The notes: a model not told the origin generated them from the sequence alone. 64,000 nucleotides of DNA from Pseudomonas multiresinivorans (GCF_012971725.1 NZ_CP048833.1:5890001-5954000); one strand, 5' to 3'; counted from the stretch's first letter, positions 24,950 to 33,606 are shown. A program made the numbers and translations.

Positions 24950-25126
24950 GTCAAGGACAGCCGAAGACAGACACGAATTGGGGCTCGGGTCGGTGTGCGT
25001 CCGTAACGACTAGATGTATCAATCGGCAGGCTTTGGCATCCCCCACCGATGAAAGGCTGCGGAATTATGCAGATTCCGGCAGAATTTTCAACTGTATGAC
25101 GCACTTGTTTTCACGAGGAGACCCGC

Positions 25127-26164
25127 ATGGAGTACCGCCCGCTCGGCCGCACCGAACTGAAAGTCAGCGCCCTCTGCCTGGGGACCATGACCTGGGGCGA
25201 GCAGAACACGCAGGACGAGGCTTTCGCCCAGATCGAGCGGGCCAAGGCCGCCGGTCTGAATTTCATAGATACCGCCGAGATGTACCCCGTCCCGCCTCGT
25301 GCGGAAACCTACACCCGCACCGAGCAGATCATCGGCAACTGGTTCGCTCAGCGCGGCGACCGCACCGATTGGGTACTGGCCAGCAAGATTGCCGGCCCCG
25401 GCAACTCCATCAGCCACATCCGTGACGGCCAGCCGAAACTCGATCGCAAGAACATCGTTGCGGCGCTGGATGGCAGCCTCAAGCGCCTGCAGACCGACTG
25501 GATCGACCTGTACCAGTTGCACTGGCCCGAACGCAGCACCAATTTCTTCGGCCAACTGGGCTACCAGCACAAGGAAGAGAGCTTCACCGCGCTGGAAGAC
25601 ACTCTGGAAGCACTCGACGAGCAGGTCCGCGCCGGCAAGATCCGCCATATCGGCCTGTCCAACGAAACACCCTGGGGCACCATGCGCTTCCTGCAGATCG
25701 CCCAGGAGCGCGGCTGGCCGCGCGCGGTGTCGATCCAGAACCCCTATAACCTGCTCAACCGCAGCTTCGAGGTTGGCCTGGCAGAAATTGCCATCCGCGA
25801 GCAGATCGGCCTGCTGGCCTATTCGCCTCTGGCCTTCGGCATGCTCTCGGGCAAGTACTTCGGCGGCGCGCGCCCGGCCAATGCACGGATCACCCTGTTC
25901 AGCCGATTTACCCGCTATACCAACCCGCAGACCGCCAGCGCCTGCGACCGCTACGTGACCCTGGCCCGCGAGCATGGCCTGGACCCGGCACAGATGGCCC
26001 TGGCCTTCGTCACCAGCCGGCCGTTCGTGACCAGCAATATCATCGGCGCCACCAGCCTGGAGCAACTGGAAGCCAACCTCGGCAGCTTCGACCTCACGCT
26101 CTCCGACGAGGTGCTGGCCGGCATCGAGGCGATCCACAAGGATCAGCCGAACCCGGCGCCGTAG
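25127..26164 (+). CDS. Aldo/keto reductase (Tas-like)
   Basis: NADPH-dependent oxidoreductase of the aldo-keto reductase superfamily, nearest by eye to E. coli Tas. 345 residues, TIM-barrel layout. Catalytic tetrad visible: Asp48 (FIDTAE), Tyr53, Lys87 (LASKIAG) and His132 (YQLHWPERS). C-terminal cofactor region FVTSRPFVTSNIIGATSLEQLEANL. Monocistronic by context: rplM promoter divergent upstream, REP palindromes downstream. GAGGAG precedes the ATG. Substrate unknown. Confidence 0.9.
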   Translation: MEYRPLGRTELKVSALCLGTMTWGEQNTQDEAFAQIERAKAAGLNFIDTAEMYPVPPRAETYTRTEQIIGNWFAQRGDRTDWVLASKIAGPGNSISHIRDGQPKLDRKNIVAALDGSLKRLQTDWIDLYQLHWPERSTNFFGQLGYQHKEESFTALEDTLEALDEQVRAGKIRHIGLSNETPWGTMRFLQIAQERGWPRAVSIQNPYNLLNRSFEVGLAEIAIREQIGLLAYSPLAFGMLSGKYFGGARPANARITLFSRFTRYTNPQTASACDRYVTLAREHGLDPAQMALAFVTSRPFVTSNIIGATSLEQLEANLGSFDLTLSDEVLAGIEAIHKDQPNPAP

Positions 26165-26175
26165 CGCTTTGCTCT

Positions 26176-26255
26176 TGTAGGAGCGACCTTGCTCGCGAAC
26201 GGTCCAGCGCTGGATTTCCCGGCGGAATCAGTTCGCGAGCAAGCTCGCTCCTACA
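26176..26255. repeat. REP palindrome pair 1
   Basis: Two inverted copies of a Pseudomonas REP-type unit (TGTAGGAGCGA..TTGCTCGCGAAC and GTTCGCGAGCAAGCTCGCTCC), 11 bases past the aldo-keto reductase stop and just before the acyl-CoA dehydrogenase stop. Could fold into a long cruciform. The same units recur at 29632, 33630 and 38119. Confidence 0.9.
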
Positions 26256-26267
26256 GGGTCAGGCCCA

Positions 26268-27404
26268 TCACAAGGCGCGGGCGATGATCTCCTTCATGAT
26301 CTCGTTGGTGCCTGCATAGATGCGCTGCACGCGCGCATCAGCCCAGGCGCGGGCAATCGGGTACTCCCACATGTAGCCGTAGCCGCCGTGCAGCTGCACG
26401 CACTCGTCGAGCACCTTGCACTGCAGATCAGTGGTCCAGTACTTGGCCATCGCCGCCGTCGGCACGTCGAGCTTGCCTTCCAGGTGCTGCTCCAGGCAGC
26501 GATCGACGAACACCCGCCCCACCTGCACCTCGGTGGCGATCTCGGCCAGCTTGAAGCGGGTGTTCTGGAAATCCGCCACGGACTTGCCGAAGGCCTTGCG
26601 CTCGCGGGTGTACTCCAGCGTCCACTTCAATGCCGCCTCCGCCGAGGCCAGCGCGCCGAGGGCGACCGTCAGGCGCTCCTGGGGCAGCTCCTGCATCAGG
26701 TAGATGAAGCCCTGCCCGTCCTTGCCCAGCAGGTTTTCCTTGGGAATGCGCACATCCTGGAAGAACAGCTCGGAGGTGTCCTGGGCCTTCATCCCGACCT
26801 TCTCCAGGCGCTTGCCCTTGGAGAAGCCCGGCGTGCCGGCCTCCACCAGGAACAGACTGGTGCCCTTGGCCCCCGCCTTGGGGTCGGTCTTGGCGACCAC
26901 GATCACCAGGTCGGCCAGCCAGCCGTTGGTGATGAAGGTCTTCGAACCGTTGATCACATATTCGTCGCCATCCAGCACGGCGGTGGTCTTCACCCCCTGC
27001 AGGTCGGAGCCGGCACCCGGCTCGGTCATGGCGATGGCAGAGACCATCTCGCCGGAGATCAGCTTGGGCAGGTAGCGCCGCTTCAATTCCTCGCTGCCGT
27101 AATGAAGGATGTACGGAGCGACGATGTCCGAGTGCAGCGAGAAGCCGATGCCGGTCAGCCCGAGACGGCCGATCTCCTCGATCACCACCGCGCTGTAGAG
27201 GAAGTCCGCCGCCATGCCGCCGTAGGCCTCGGGCAGGTGCGAGCAGAGCATTCCGGCCTCCCCCGCCTTGTTCCACAGTTGACGGTCGATATGGCCGTCC
27301 TTTTCCCACTGGGCGTGAAAGGGCACCGCCTCCTGTTCGAGGAACTTGCGGACGCTGTCGCGGAACAGCTCGTGATCGGAAGTGAACAGGGTTCTGGGAA
27401 TCAT
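26268..27404 (-). CDS. Acyl-CoA dehydrogenase
   Basis: FAD-dependent enzyme for the first step of acyl-CoA beta-oxidation. 378 residues from MIPRTLFTSDHELFRDSV. Family signatures AMTEPGAGSDLQGVKTTA and QLHGGYGYMWEYPIARAWAD are present. Glu in YAGTNEIMKEII occupies the usual catalytic-base region of medium/long-chain enzymes. Substrate chain length cannot be told. Divergent from a GlxA-like regulator across 162 bases containing a palindrome (27516-27536), suggesting that regulator may control it. The frame is open upstream to 27560, but those residues look non-coding. Confidence 0.92.
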   Translation of the reverse strand: MIPRTLFTSDHELFRDSVRKFLEQEAVPFHAQWEKDGHIDRQLWNKAGEAGMLCSHLPEAYGGMAADFLYSAVVIEEIGRLGLTGIGFSLHSDIVAPYILHYGSEELKRRYLPKLISGEMVSAIAMTEPGAGSDLQGVKTTAVLDGDEYVINGSKTFITNGWLADLVIVVAKTDPKAGAKGTSLFLVEAGTPGFSKGKRLEKVGMKAQDTSELFFQDVRIPKENLLGKDGQGFIYLMQELPQERLTVALGALASAEAALKWTLEYTRERKAFGKSVADFQNTRFKLAEIATEVQVGRVFVDRCLEQHLEGKLDVPTAAMAKYWTTDLQCKVLDECVQLHGGYGYMWEYPIARAWADARVQRIYAGTNEIMKEIIARAL

Positions 27405-27515
27405 GCGGCGCACCTGCGAATCGGTTGTAGGAATTATTGGAAGGCCGACTGTAGGCCAGCCCGAACCGCTCTGCACTGGACACTTTCGCCAAAAAATAAG
27501 ACGATCCAGCCGCAT

Positions 27516-27536
27516 CATGACCGCTTTAGCGTCATG
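27516..27536. promoter_or_regulatory. Candidate operator palindrome in the divergent regulator region
   Basis: Interrupted palindrome CATGA-c-CGCT-TT-AGCG-TCATG (nine paired bases per arm, one unpaired C), in the 162-base divergent space and 31 bases upstream of the regulator ATG. It is the clearest symmetric element there. Binding partner is inferred, not shown. Confidence 0.45.
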
Positions 27537-27566
27537 CAATGACATCCATAAGAAGTACAAGAACCG

Positions 27567-28565
27567 ATGCCCAATTCAGTTTCCCAGGTGCTGCGCCGCG
27601 TCAGCATCCTCGCCACCCATGGCGTCTTCGGCTCCACCCTGATGCAGGCCAAGGACTTCTTCCACATGGCCGCCCTGCGCCACGGCCGCCAACAGGGCCT
27701 CGGCCTGCTGCCCAGCTTCGAGACCCGCATCGTCAGCCCCGACGGCCAGCCGGTAATGAGCTTCAGTGGCGACCTGCTACCGGTGCACGGCGCCCTGGAT
27801 GAACCGGAACTGATCATCCTCCCCGCCTTCTGGGGCGACTTCGACGAACTGCTGACCCTCTACCCACAGATAACGGCCTGGCTGCGCGAGCGTCACGCCG
27901 CCGGCTGCGTGCTCTGCGGTGAGGTCTCGGGGGTGTTCTGGCTCGCCGAGGCGGGCCTGCTGGACGGCAAGGAAGCCACCACCTACTGGCGCTTCTTCCG
28001 CGAGTTCGCCGAGCGCTACCCCAAGGTGCTGCTCAACCAGGACAAGCACATCGCCGACGCTGACAACATCTACAGCGCAGGCGGCCTGACCTCGGTGCGC
28101 GACCTGTACATCTACCTGATCGAACGCTTCTGCGGCGCCACCGTCGCCCAGGGCGTTGCCCGCGACATCCTCTACGAGGTGCAGCGCAACTACACGCCAG
28201 GGCGCCTGGGTTTCGGCGGGCAGAAACTGCACCACGACCCGGCGATCCTGCAGATCCAGCACTGGCTGGAGGAGCACTTCTCCGACAAGTTCCGCTTCGA
28301 GGATGTGGCCCGCGAGCACGGCATGAGCATCCGCAACTTCATGCGGCGCTTCCAGGCGGCTACCGGCGACAAGCCACTGCACTACCTGCAGCGTCTGCGT
28401 ATCGAGACCGCGCGCAACCTGCTGTCCACGACCCGCAAGAGCATCAAGACCATCAGTTACGAAGTCGGCTACGACGACGCCAGCTTTTTCGCTCGGCTTT
28501 TCCGCCAGCACACCGGGCTGTCGCCGAATCATTACCGGCGCCAGTACGAGCAGAAGGAAGGCTGA
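27567..28565 (+). CDS. GlxA-like AraC-family transcriptional regulator
   Basis: 332 residues. The N-terminal ~200 residues resemble the DJ-1/PfpI glutamine-amidotransferase-like domain of GlxA regulators, with GCVLCGEVSGVFWLAEAGLLDGKEATTYW around the nucleophile-elbow position (Cys in VLCGEV). The C-terminal ~100 residues form an AraC-type double helix-turn-helix (FRFEDVAREHGMSIRNFMRRF and KTISYEVGYDDASFFARLFRQHTGLSPNHYRR). Such proteins sense small metabolites; the ligand here is unknown. Divergent from the acyl-CoA dehydrogenase, which is the obvious candidate target. Confidence 0.9.
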   Translation: MPNSVSQVLRRVSILATHGVFGSTLMQAKDFFHMAALRHGRQQGLGLLPSFETRIVSPDGQPVMSFSGDLLPVHGALDEPELIILPAFWGDFDELLTLYPQITAWLRERHAAGCVLCGEVSGVFWLAEAGLLDGKEATTYWRFFREFAERYPKVLLNQDKHIADADNIYSAGGLTSVRDLYIYLIERFCGATVAQGVARDILYEVQRNYTPGRLGFGGQKLHHDPAILQIQHWLEEHFSDKFRFEDVAREHGMSIRNFMRRFQAATGDKPLHYLQRLRIETARNLLSTTRKSIKTISYEVGYDDASFFARLFRQHTGLSPNHYRRQYEQKEG

Positions 28566-28656
28566 AACAGGCCATCCCTAGGATGGGTTCACGGACTCGG
28601 GGGCGGCCCTATGATCGGGGCAGCTTTCGACAACAAGAACCCAACGGGATATCGCC

Positions 28657-29622
28657 ATGCGCCGCTTTCTGCTTGCCCTCCTGACCGTCTTCAGCCTGAA
28701 CGCTGTGGCGGACGACACCTGGAAACCCTTCCCCTACGACCAGCAAGCCTTCGACTATAGCGGCGACAAGCTGCGCGAGGCCTGGCCCCGACTGACCCGC
28801 GGCTTCGGCGCCAACTACCCGTTCCCGGACGCGGACTGGGTAGTGACCATGGCCACCCGGCATCCCGAAGCCCTGGAGAAGACTGTCGCCGCCGGCACCG
28901 GTTTCAGCGGCAAACCGGAAGAGGCACAGGTCTATGCCGAGAAGCTGCAGGACGTGTGGCGCAAGGTGTTCCGCGGCGACTTCGCCCAGGCCAAGAAGGA
29001 CGGCCTGGCACTAGGCGTCGGCGGCCAGGTGCCAGGGATGTTCGCCCAGGTGCTGTACGCCATGTTCCTCGCACCGAACCAGGACGAGAAGCAGCGCCTG
29101 CTGGAAGAAGTGATCAGCTACACCGACGAAGCCGGCCCGCTGCTCAATGCCGACCCTATTGCCCAGTTCGGCCGCGCCTATGCCAAGGCGCGCCTGGCCG
29201 AAGACCTGCCGGTGCCGGTGGTACTCAAGCGCGGCTACACCAGCGAGATCCCCAAGGAACTGGACGCCCTGCTGGCCAAGCAGCCGAACCAGCCGTTCGC
29301 CCTGGCACTCTACGGCGGCTATGAAGCCGGCGTGATCCGCAAGGTCGGCAAGCTGGTGGGCAAGATGACCTACGGCGTCAGCGCGGACAAAATGGAGCAG
29401 TACTTCGCCCGCTCCTTCCGCGCCGCCGACGACCTGCCCATCGGTCACTACGAGTACGCCAACGCGCTGGGTTATGTATACGGCGAAGATGAAGAACAGA
29501 AAGCGCTGGAACAGTTGCAGAAAGCGGTGGCGATCAAGCCGATCAATGCGATGGAGGCACTGGAAGTTGCCCACGCCCAGCAACTGCTGAAGAAGGCGCA
29601 GCAGGAGATGGCGCAGCGCTGA
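28657..29622 (+). CDS. Exported protein of unknown function
   Basis: 321 residues. Signal peptide MRRFLLALLTVFSLNAVA with likely cleavage before DDTWKPFPYD. The rest is predicted helical by composition, with repeated Ala/Leu helices resembling TPR-like packing toward the C terminus (YARSFRAADDLPIGHYEYANAL, EDEEQKALEQLQKAVAIKPINAMEALEVAHAQQLL). No catalytic motif or cysteine pair is evident. Transcribed as a single gene between the GlxA-like regulator and a REP/terminator. I do not recognise a characterised family; an orthologue sits at the same place in P. aeruginosa as far as I recall. Confidence 0.82.
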   Translation: MRRFLLALLTVFSLNAVADDTWKPFPYDQQAFDYSGDKLREAWPRLTRGFGANYPFPDADWVVTMATRHPEALEKTVAAGTGFSGKPEEAQVYAEKLQDVWRKVFRGDFAQAKKDGLALGVGGQVPGMFAQVLYAMFLAPNQDEKQRLLEEVISYTDEAGPLLNADPIAQFGRAYAKARLAEDLPVPVVLKRGYTSEIPKELDALLAKQPNQPFALALYGGYEAGVIRKVGKLVGKMTYGVSADKMEQYFARSFRAADDLPIGHYEYANALGYVYGEDEEQKALEQLQKAVAIKPINAMEALEVAHAQQLLKKAQQEMAQR

Positions 29623-29631
29623 TTCTTGATT

Positions 29632-29709
29632 TGTAGGAGCGAGCTTTCTCGCGAACCGCCCAGCTTCCGTGCTACCGACGAAGTGTTCGCGAGCAAGCTC
29701 GCTCCTACA
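29632..29709. repeat. REP palindrome pair 2
   Basis: Inverted pair of the same unit (TGTAGGAGCGAGC... and ...GCAAGCTCGCTCCTACA), starting 10 bases past the exported-protein stop and before a terminator. One arm differs by a T (CTTTCTCGCG). Confidence 0.9.
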
Positions 29710-29722
29710 GAAGAACCAGAAC

Positions 29723-29751
29723 AAAAAAGGCTGCCCGAAGGCAGCCTTTTT
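29723..29751. terminator. Bidirectional terminator between exported protein and zapE
   Basis: AAAAAAGGCTGCC - CGAA - GGCAGCCTTTTT, T-runs on both strands, between convergent genes. Confidence 0.9.
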
Positions 29752-29765
29752 CGTTCACCGAACCG

Positions 29766-30860
29766 TCAGGGGCGGTGCGGGCGGCTCAGGTATTCGTGGG
29801 ACTGCATTTCCAGCAGGCGGCTCAGGGTGCGCTGGAACTCGAACTCCAGGCGGCCACCGGTGTACAGGTCCTTGAGCTCCACCTCGGCGGAGAGGATCAG
29901 CTTCACGTTGCGGTCGTAGAACTCGTCCACCAGGTTGATGAAGCGGCGCGCCATATCGTCCTTGGCCACGCCCATCTGCTCGACGTTGGAAATCAGGATC
30001 GCGTGGAAGATCTTCGCCAGCTCGATGTAGTCGTTCTGGCTGCGCGGGCCGTCGCACAGCTCGCGGAACTCGAACCAGGCCACGTCATCGCAGGTGATGC
30101 GCGCGCGAATTTCACGGTTCTCGATCATCAGCGCGTCATCGCGGGTAGCGGCGGCGCACTCAGGGGTCAGCGCCTTGAAGTCGCGGGTCATGGCCTGATC
30201 GGCCTGCTCGGACAGCGGCCAGTGATACAGCTCGGCCTGTTCCAGGGCGCGCAGGCGGTAGTCCACGCCGCTGTCGACGTTGACCACTTCGGTGTACTTC
30301 TTGACCAACGCGATGGCCGGCAGGAAGCGGGCGCGCTGCAGGCCGTCCTTGTAGAGGCCGTCCGGCACGATGTTGGAGGTCGCCACCAGGCTGACGCCGT
30401 TCTTGAACAGCTCTTCCAGCAGGGTCGCGAGGATCATCGCGTCGGTGATATCGGAGACGAAGAATTCATCGAAGCAGATTACCCGCGCTTCGTCGGCGAA
30501 ACGTTTGCCGATGATGGTCAGCGGGTTCTTCTCGCCCTTGAGGGTTTTCATTTCCTCGTGGACGCGCTTCATGAAGCGGTGGAAGTGCGTGCGCATCTTC
30601 TGCTTGAAGGGCAGCGCTTCGAAGAAGGTATCCACCAGGTAGGTCTTGCCGCGGCCGACACCGCCCCAGAAATACAGGCCCTTCACCGGCTCCTGGGACT
30701 TCTTGCCCAGCAGTTTGCCGAACAGCCCGGACTTGCCCTTGTCGGCGGCGACCAGGTCGTCGTAGAGGCGTTGCAGGTGCTTCACGGCGTTCGCTTGCGC
30801 GGCGTCGTGGAAGAAATCGGGGCGTTTGAGGTCTTCCTGGTAGCGCTGAAGAGGCGTCAT
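29766..30860 (-). CDS. zapE: Cell division ATPase ZapE (AFG1 family)
   Basis: AAA+-like ATPase that in E. coli associates with the Z-ring and is needed under low-oxygen or stress growth. 364 residues from MTPLQRYQEDLKRPDFF. Walker A in FWGGVGRGKTYLVD, Walker B region VICFDEFFVSDITDAM, and LVATSNIVPDGLYKDGLQRARFLP (sensor region). The upstream open frame to 31052 overlaps the trpS terminator and 3' end and is rejected. Lies 94 bases downstream of trpS. Confidence 0.94.
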   Translation of the reverse strand: MTPLQRYQEDLKRPDFFHDAAQANAVKHLQRLYDDLVAADKGKSGLFGKLLGKKSQEPVKGLYFWGGVGRGKTYLVDTFFEALPFKQKMRTHFHRFMKRVHEEMKTLKGEKNPLTIIGKRFADEARVICFDEFFVSDITDAMILATLLEELFKNGVSLVATSNIVPDGLYKDGLQRARFLPAIALVKKYTEVVNVDSGVDYRLRALEQAELYHWPLSEQADQAMTRDFKALTPECAAATRDDALMIENREIRARITCDDVAWFEFRELCDGPRSQNDYIELAKIFHAILISNVEQMGVAKDDMARRFINLVDEFYDRNVKLILSAEVELKDLYTGGRLEFEFQRTLSRLLEMQSHEYLSRPHRP

Positions 30861-30880
30861 GATCGGTAGCAAGGCAACGA

Positions 30881-30915
30881 AAACGGGGGCGCACACTTTA
30901 GCGGCGCCCCCGTTT
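30881..30915 (-). terminator. Terminator of trpS
   Basis: 12-bp stem AAACGGGGGCGC / GCGCCCCCGTTT separated by 11 bases; minus-strand T-run follows (CGTTTTCG). It lies between trpS and zapE and is partly inside the zapE leader. Confidence 0.75.
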
Positions 30916-30954
30916 CTTGGCAATTGGCCGGTAGTCGGACCGGCCTGCTGCGCC

Positions 30955-32295
30955 TCACTCCTGCGGAGCGAGAGCCGCACGCAGACGCTGCATGGCGGCG
31001 TCGCGCTCCGCATCGGTGGAGAACTCCGGGCTGTACGCCACGGCTTCGCCATCCAGGCGCACGCTGAAGGCGTTCAGTTCGGCGTGCAGGTCCAGTTCCT
31101 CGGACTGCAGGCGCTTGGTCACCTGGCCGGCGGCCTTGCCGTCGGCGAAAGTGATGGAGAGCAACAGTTGCTCGCCAGCGGCATCCAGCAGACGGAAGCG
31201 GAAGCCGTCGTCCTCGCGGAAGCTGACGAAGCGCGCCGCCTTGGCAGCTTTCTTCTTGCCTTCGGTTGCCACCTGCACCTGCTCGCGGAACGAGCGCAGA
31301 CCCACGGCCTCGCGCAGCTCGCCGAGGAACGGAGTGGCAGTGCGACGGGCCTTGGCGGCGCCGGCCAGGAGAATGTCCTCCAGATCCGCCGGACGGGTAA
31401 TCAGCGCGTGGTAGCGCTCGCGGACCTCGCCCAGCTCGTTGTCGAGCAGTTCGAACAGGCGCTGCTTGGCTTCACCCCAGGCCAGGCCGCCGAGCAGCTC
31501 GGCGCGGAACGCCGCCTGTTGCTCGTGGGTGGAGAACGCCTGGTACAGGGTGAACAGGTGGGAGTTGTCCGGGTCCTTCGGCTCGCCCGGCGCACGGGAG
31601 TCGGTGACGATGCGCGCAACGGCGTCCTTGAGCTGCTTGGCGCTGCCGAACAGCGGGATGGTGTTGTCGTAGCTCTTGGACATCTTGCGACCGTCCAGGC
31701 CCGGCAGGGTCGCCACGTCTTCCTCGATTACCACTTCGGGCAGGGTGAACAGTTCCTTGCCGTTGCCGAACAGGTGGTTGAAGCGCTGGCCGATGTCGCG
31801 GGCCATTTCCACGTGCTGGATCTGGTCGCGGCCGACCGGCACCTTGTGCGCGTTGAACATCAGGATGTCCGCGGCCATCAGCACCGGGTAGCTGTACAGG
31901 CCCATGGTGACGCCGGCGTCCGGGTCTTCGCCGGCCTCGACGTTCTTGTCCACCGAGGCCTTGTAGGCATGGGCACGGTTGAGCAGGCCCTTGGCGCTGA
32001 CGCAGGTGAGCAGCCAGGTCAGTTCGGGAATTTCGGGAATATCGGACTGGCGATAGAAGGTCGCCTTGTCAGCATCCAGGCCGCAGGCCAGCCAGGTGGC
32101 GGCGATTTCCAGACGCGAACGCTGGATGCGCGTCGGGTCATCGCACTTGATCAGCGCGTGGTAGTCGGCCAGGAAGTAGAAGGAATCTGCCTGCGGATCG
32201 CGGCTGGCGACGATGGCCGGGCGGATGGCGCCGGCGTAGTTGCCCAGGTGCGGAGTACCGGTGGTGGTGATGCCGGTCAGGATACGGGTCGTCAT
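30955..32295 (-). CDS. trpS: Tryptophanyl-tRNA synthetase with a C-terminal extension
   Basis: Class Ic aminoacyl-tRNA synthetase charging tRNA-Trp. 446 residues, whereas standard bacterial TrpS is about 330-340. The HIGH-equivalent is TPHLGNY (residues 14-20) and KMSKS is at 204-208. The catalytic core ends near residue 333. Residues about 335-446 form an extension starting with a basic linker (EGKKKAAKAARF) followed by two similar beta-rich segments (about 356-397 and 407-442) that look like DUF1508/YegP-type repeats. I believe other pseudomonads have a similarly long TrpS. Stand-alone gene with its own terminator. Confidence 0.96.
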   Translation of the reverse strand: MTTRILTGITTTGTPHLGNYAGAIRPAIVASRDPQADSFYFLADYHALIKCDDPTRIQRSRLEIAATWLACGLDADKATFYRQSDIPEIPELTWLLTCVSAKGLLNRAHAYKASVDKNVEAGEDPDAGVTMGLYSYPVLMAADILMFNAHKVPVGRDQIQHVEMARDIGQRFNHLFGNGKELFTLPEVVIEEDVATLPGLDGRKMSKSYDNTIPLFGSAKQLKDAVARIVTDSRAPGEPKDPDNSHLFTLYQAFSTHEQQAAFRAELLGGLAWGEAKQRLFELLDNELGEVRERYHALITRPADLEDILLAGAAKARRTATPFLGELREAVGLRSFREQVQVATEGKKKAAKAARFVSFREDDGFRFRLLDAAGEQLLLSITFADGKAAGQVTKRLQSEELDLHAELNAFSVRLDGEAVAYSPEFSTDAERDAAMQRLRAALAPQE

Positions 32296-32355
32296 GGGAA
32301 TCCAGGAATCAACACAAATGAAATGGCGGGCCGGATGGTAACGCGGCTTGGCGGC

Positions 32356-32982
32356 CTAGGCGAGCCGGGCCTGTATCAGGTCCTTGAGCTCGATCAGCTT
32401 GCCGTGGAAGAAATGGCTGCACTCGGGGATGCGGATCAGTTCGTGGGCCTTGGTGAGCTCCGCACTCCAGGCGTAGACACGCTCGGGCGTAACCACTTCG
32501 TCGGCTTCGGGCTGGATCACCGTCAGCGGGCAGCGCTCGGGCAGGTCGACGTCGAAGCGCTCCACTGGCGGCGCCAGCATGAACAGCTGTGCGAGTTCAG
32601 CGCCCTGCTCTTCCAGGCGCTCGGCAGCATTGCCGGCCACGCAGGAACCGAAGGAGAAGCCCATCAGCGTCAGCGGCAGACCCGGATGCTGCCCGGCCAG
32701 CCAGCGCGCGGCGACCAGCACGTCGTCGATCTCACCGCGACCTTCGGCATAACTGCCGGCGCTCTGACCCACGCCACGAAAATTGAAACGCAGGGTGGCG
32801 TATCCTGCATCCCGTGCGGCGCGTTGCAGGGTGGCGACCACCTTGTTCTGCATGGTGCCAGCGAATAGCGGGTGCGGATGGCAGATCAGCGCGACACCCT
32901 TGGCGTCAGGTGTGGCGAGGTGCAGGGCTTCCAGTTGGCCTTCGGGGCCATCGAGGAACAGGGGGATTTCGCGGGTGGTCAA
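32356..32982 (-). CDS. Alpha/beta hydrolase
   Basis: 208-residue serine hydrolase of the short YfgM/DUF-type 'CHPHP' alpha/beta group. N-terminal HPHPLFAGTMQNKVV and FNFRGVGQSAGSY shape the oxyanion region; nucleophile Ser110 in GFSFGS, acid Asp161 in QPEADEVV, His190 in ECSHFFHGKL. All three catalytic residues are present. No signal peptide, so probably cytosolic. 60 bases upstream of trpS on the same strand, possibly co-transcribed. Substrate unknown. Confidence 0.88.
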   Translation of the reverse strand: MTTREIPLFLDGPEGQLEALHLATPDAKGVALICHPHPLFAGTMQNKVVATLQRAARDAGYATLRFNFRGVGQSAGSYAEGRGEIDDVLVAARWLAGQHPGLPLTLMGFSFGSCVAGNAAERLEEQGAELAQLFMLAPPVERFDVDLPERCPLTVIQPEADEVVTPERVYAWSAELTKAHELIRIPECSHFFHGKLIELKDLIQARLA

Positions 32983-33121
32983 ACAACAGCTCCGTGACCC
33001 CGTGGCGGGTCGTCTCGTCTAGCTCAATACCTGCGCAGGCGGCGAAGCATTCGCCACGGTATACAAGCACAGGTGCAAGCCGCTAACGTAAAGCAAAGCC
33101 GTCTATAGAGGAAGGATTCGC

Positions 33122-33562
33122 GTGGAACAGTCCCTCACCACCTGGTTGCTGCCGCTACTCGCCCTGATCGTCGGGGTCGGCATCGGCTTTCTGATCGCCC
33201 GCCTGCTGCCCAACGCCGCGCCCAACAAGCTGCAGCGTCAGGTGGACGACATGCAGGATCGTTTCGATAGCTACCAGCGCGAAGTGGTGACCCACTTCAG
33301 CACCTCCGCCAGCCTGATGAAGAAGCTCACCCAGAGCTATCAGGATGTGCAGGAGCACCTGTCCGAGGGCGCCGAGCGCCTGGCCCTGGACGAACAGACC
33401 AAACAGCGCCTGCTGGCGGCCCTGCATGCCGACGAATACCCCGAGCGCCGCGAGCGCCTGACCCCGCCGGCAAACAACGAAGTGCCCAAGGACTATGCGC
33501 CCAAGACCGGCGACGGCCCGGGTACCCTGGACGAGACGTACGGGCTGAAAAGCAAGTACTGA
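33122..33562 (+). CDS. zapG: DUF1043 membrane protein ZapG/YhcB (GTG start)
   Basis: 146 residues. One N-terminal membrane helix (about 6-28, WLLPLLALIVGVGIGFLIA), then a cytoplasmic coiled coil (about 35-95) and a disordered charged tail. YhcB/ZapG links envelope synthesis and division in E. coli. The start is GTG at 33122; there is no ATG in frame before the membrane helix. GAGGAAGG lies upstream. Ends in a strong terminator. Confidence 0.9.
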   Translation: MEQSLTTWLLPLLALIVGVGIGFLIARLLPNAAPNKLQRQVDDMQDRFDSYQREVVTHFSTSASLMKKLTQSYQDVQEHLSEGAERLALDEQTKQRLLAALHADEYPERRERLTPPANNEVPKDYAPKTGDGPGTLDETYGLKSKY

Positions 33563-33578
33563 GGCCTCTGCCCCACAG

Positions 33579-33606
33579 AAAAAGCCCCGCCTCGGCGGGG
33601 CTTTTT
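33579..33606 (+). terminator. Terminator of zapG
   Basis: AAAAAGCCCCGCC - GGCGGGGCTTTTT stem with a 2-base centre, 17 bases past the stop codon. Confidence 0.92.

Noticed and set aside
24892..25104. Possible small protein upstream of the aldo-keto reductase
   Set aside because: The frame overlaps the rplM promoter and its palindrome, lacks a ribosome-binding site and has no conserved pattern.
30859..32868. A 669-codon plus-strand open frame over trpS and the hydrolase
   Set aside because: Antisense to trpS, whose HIGH and KMSKS motifs are clear.
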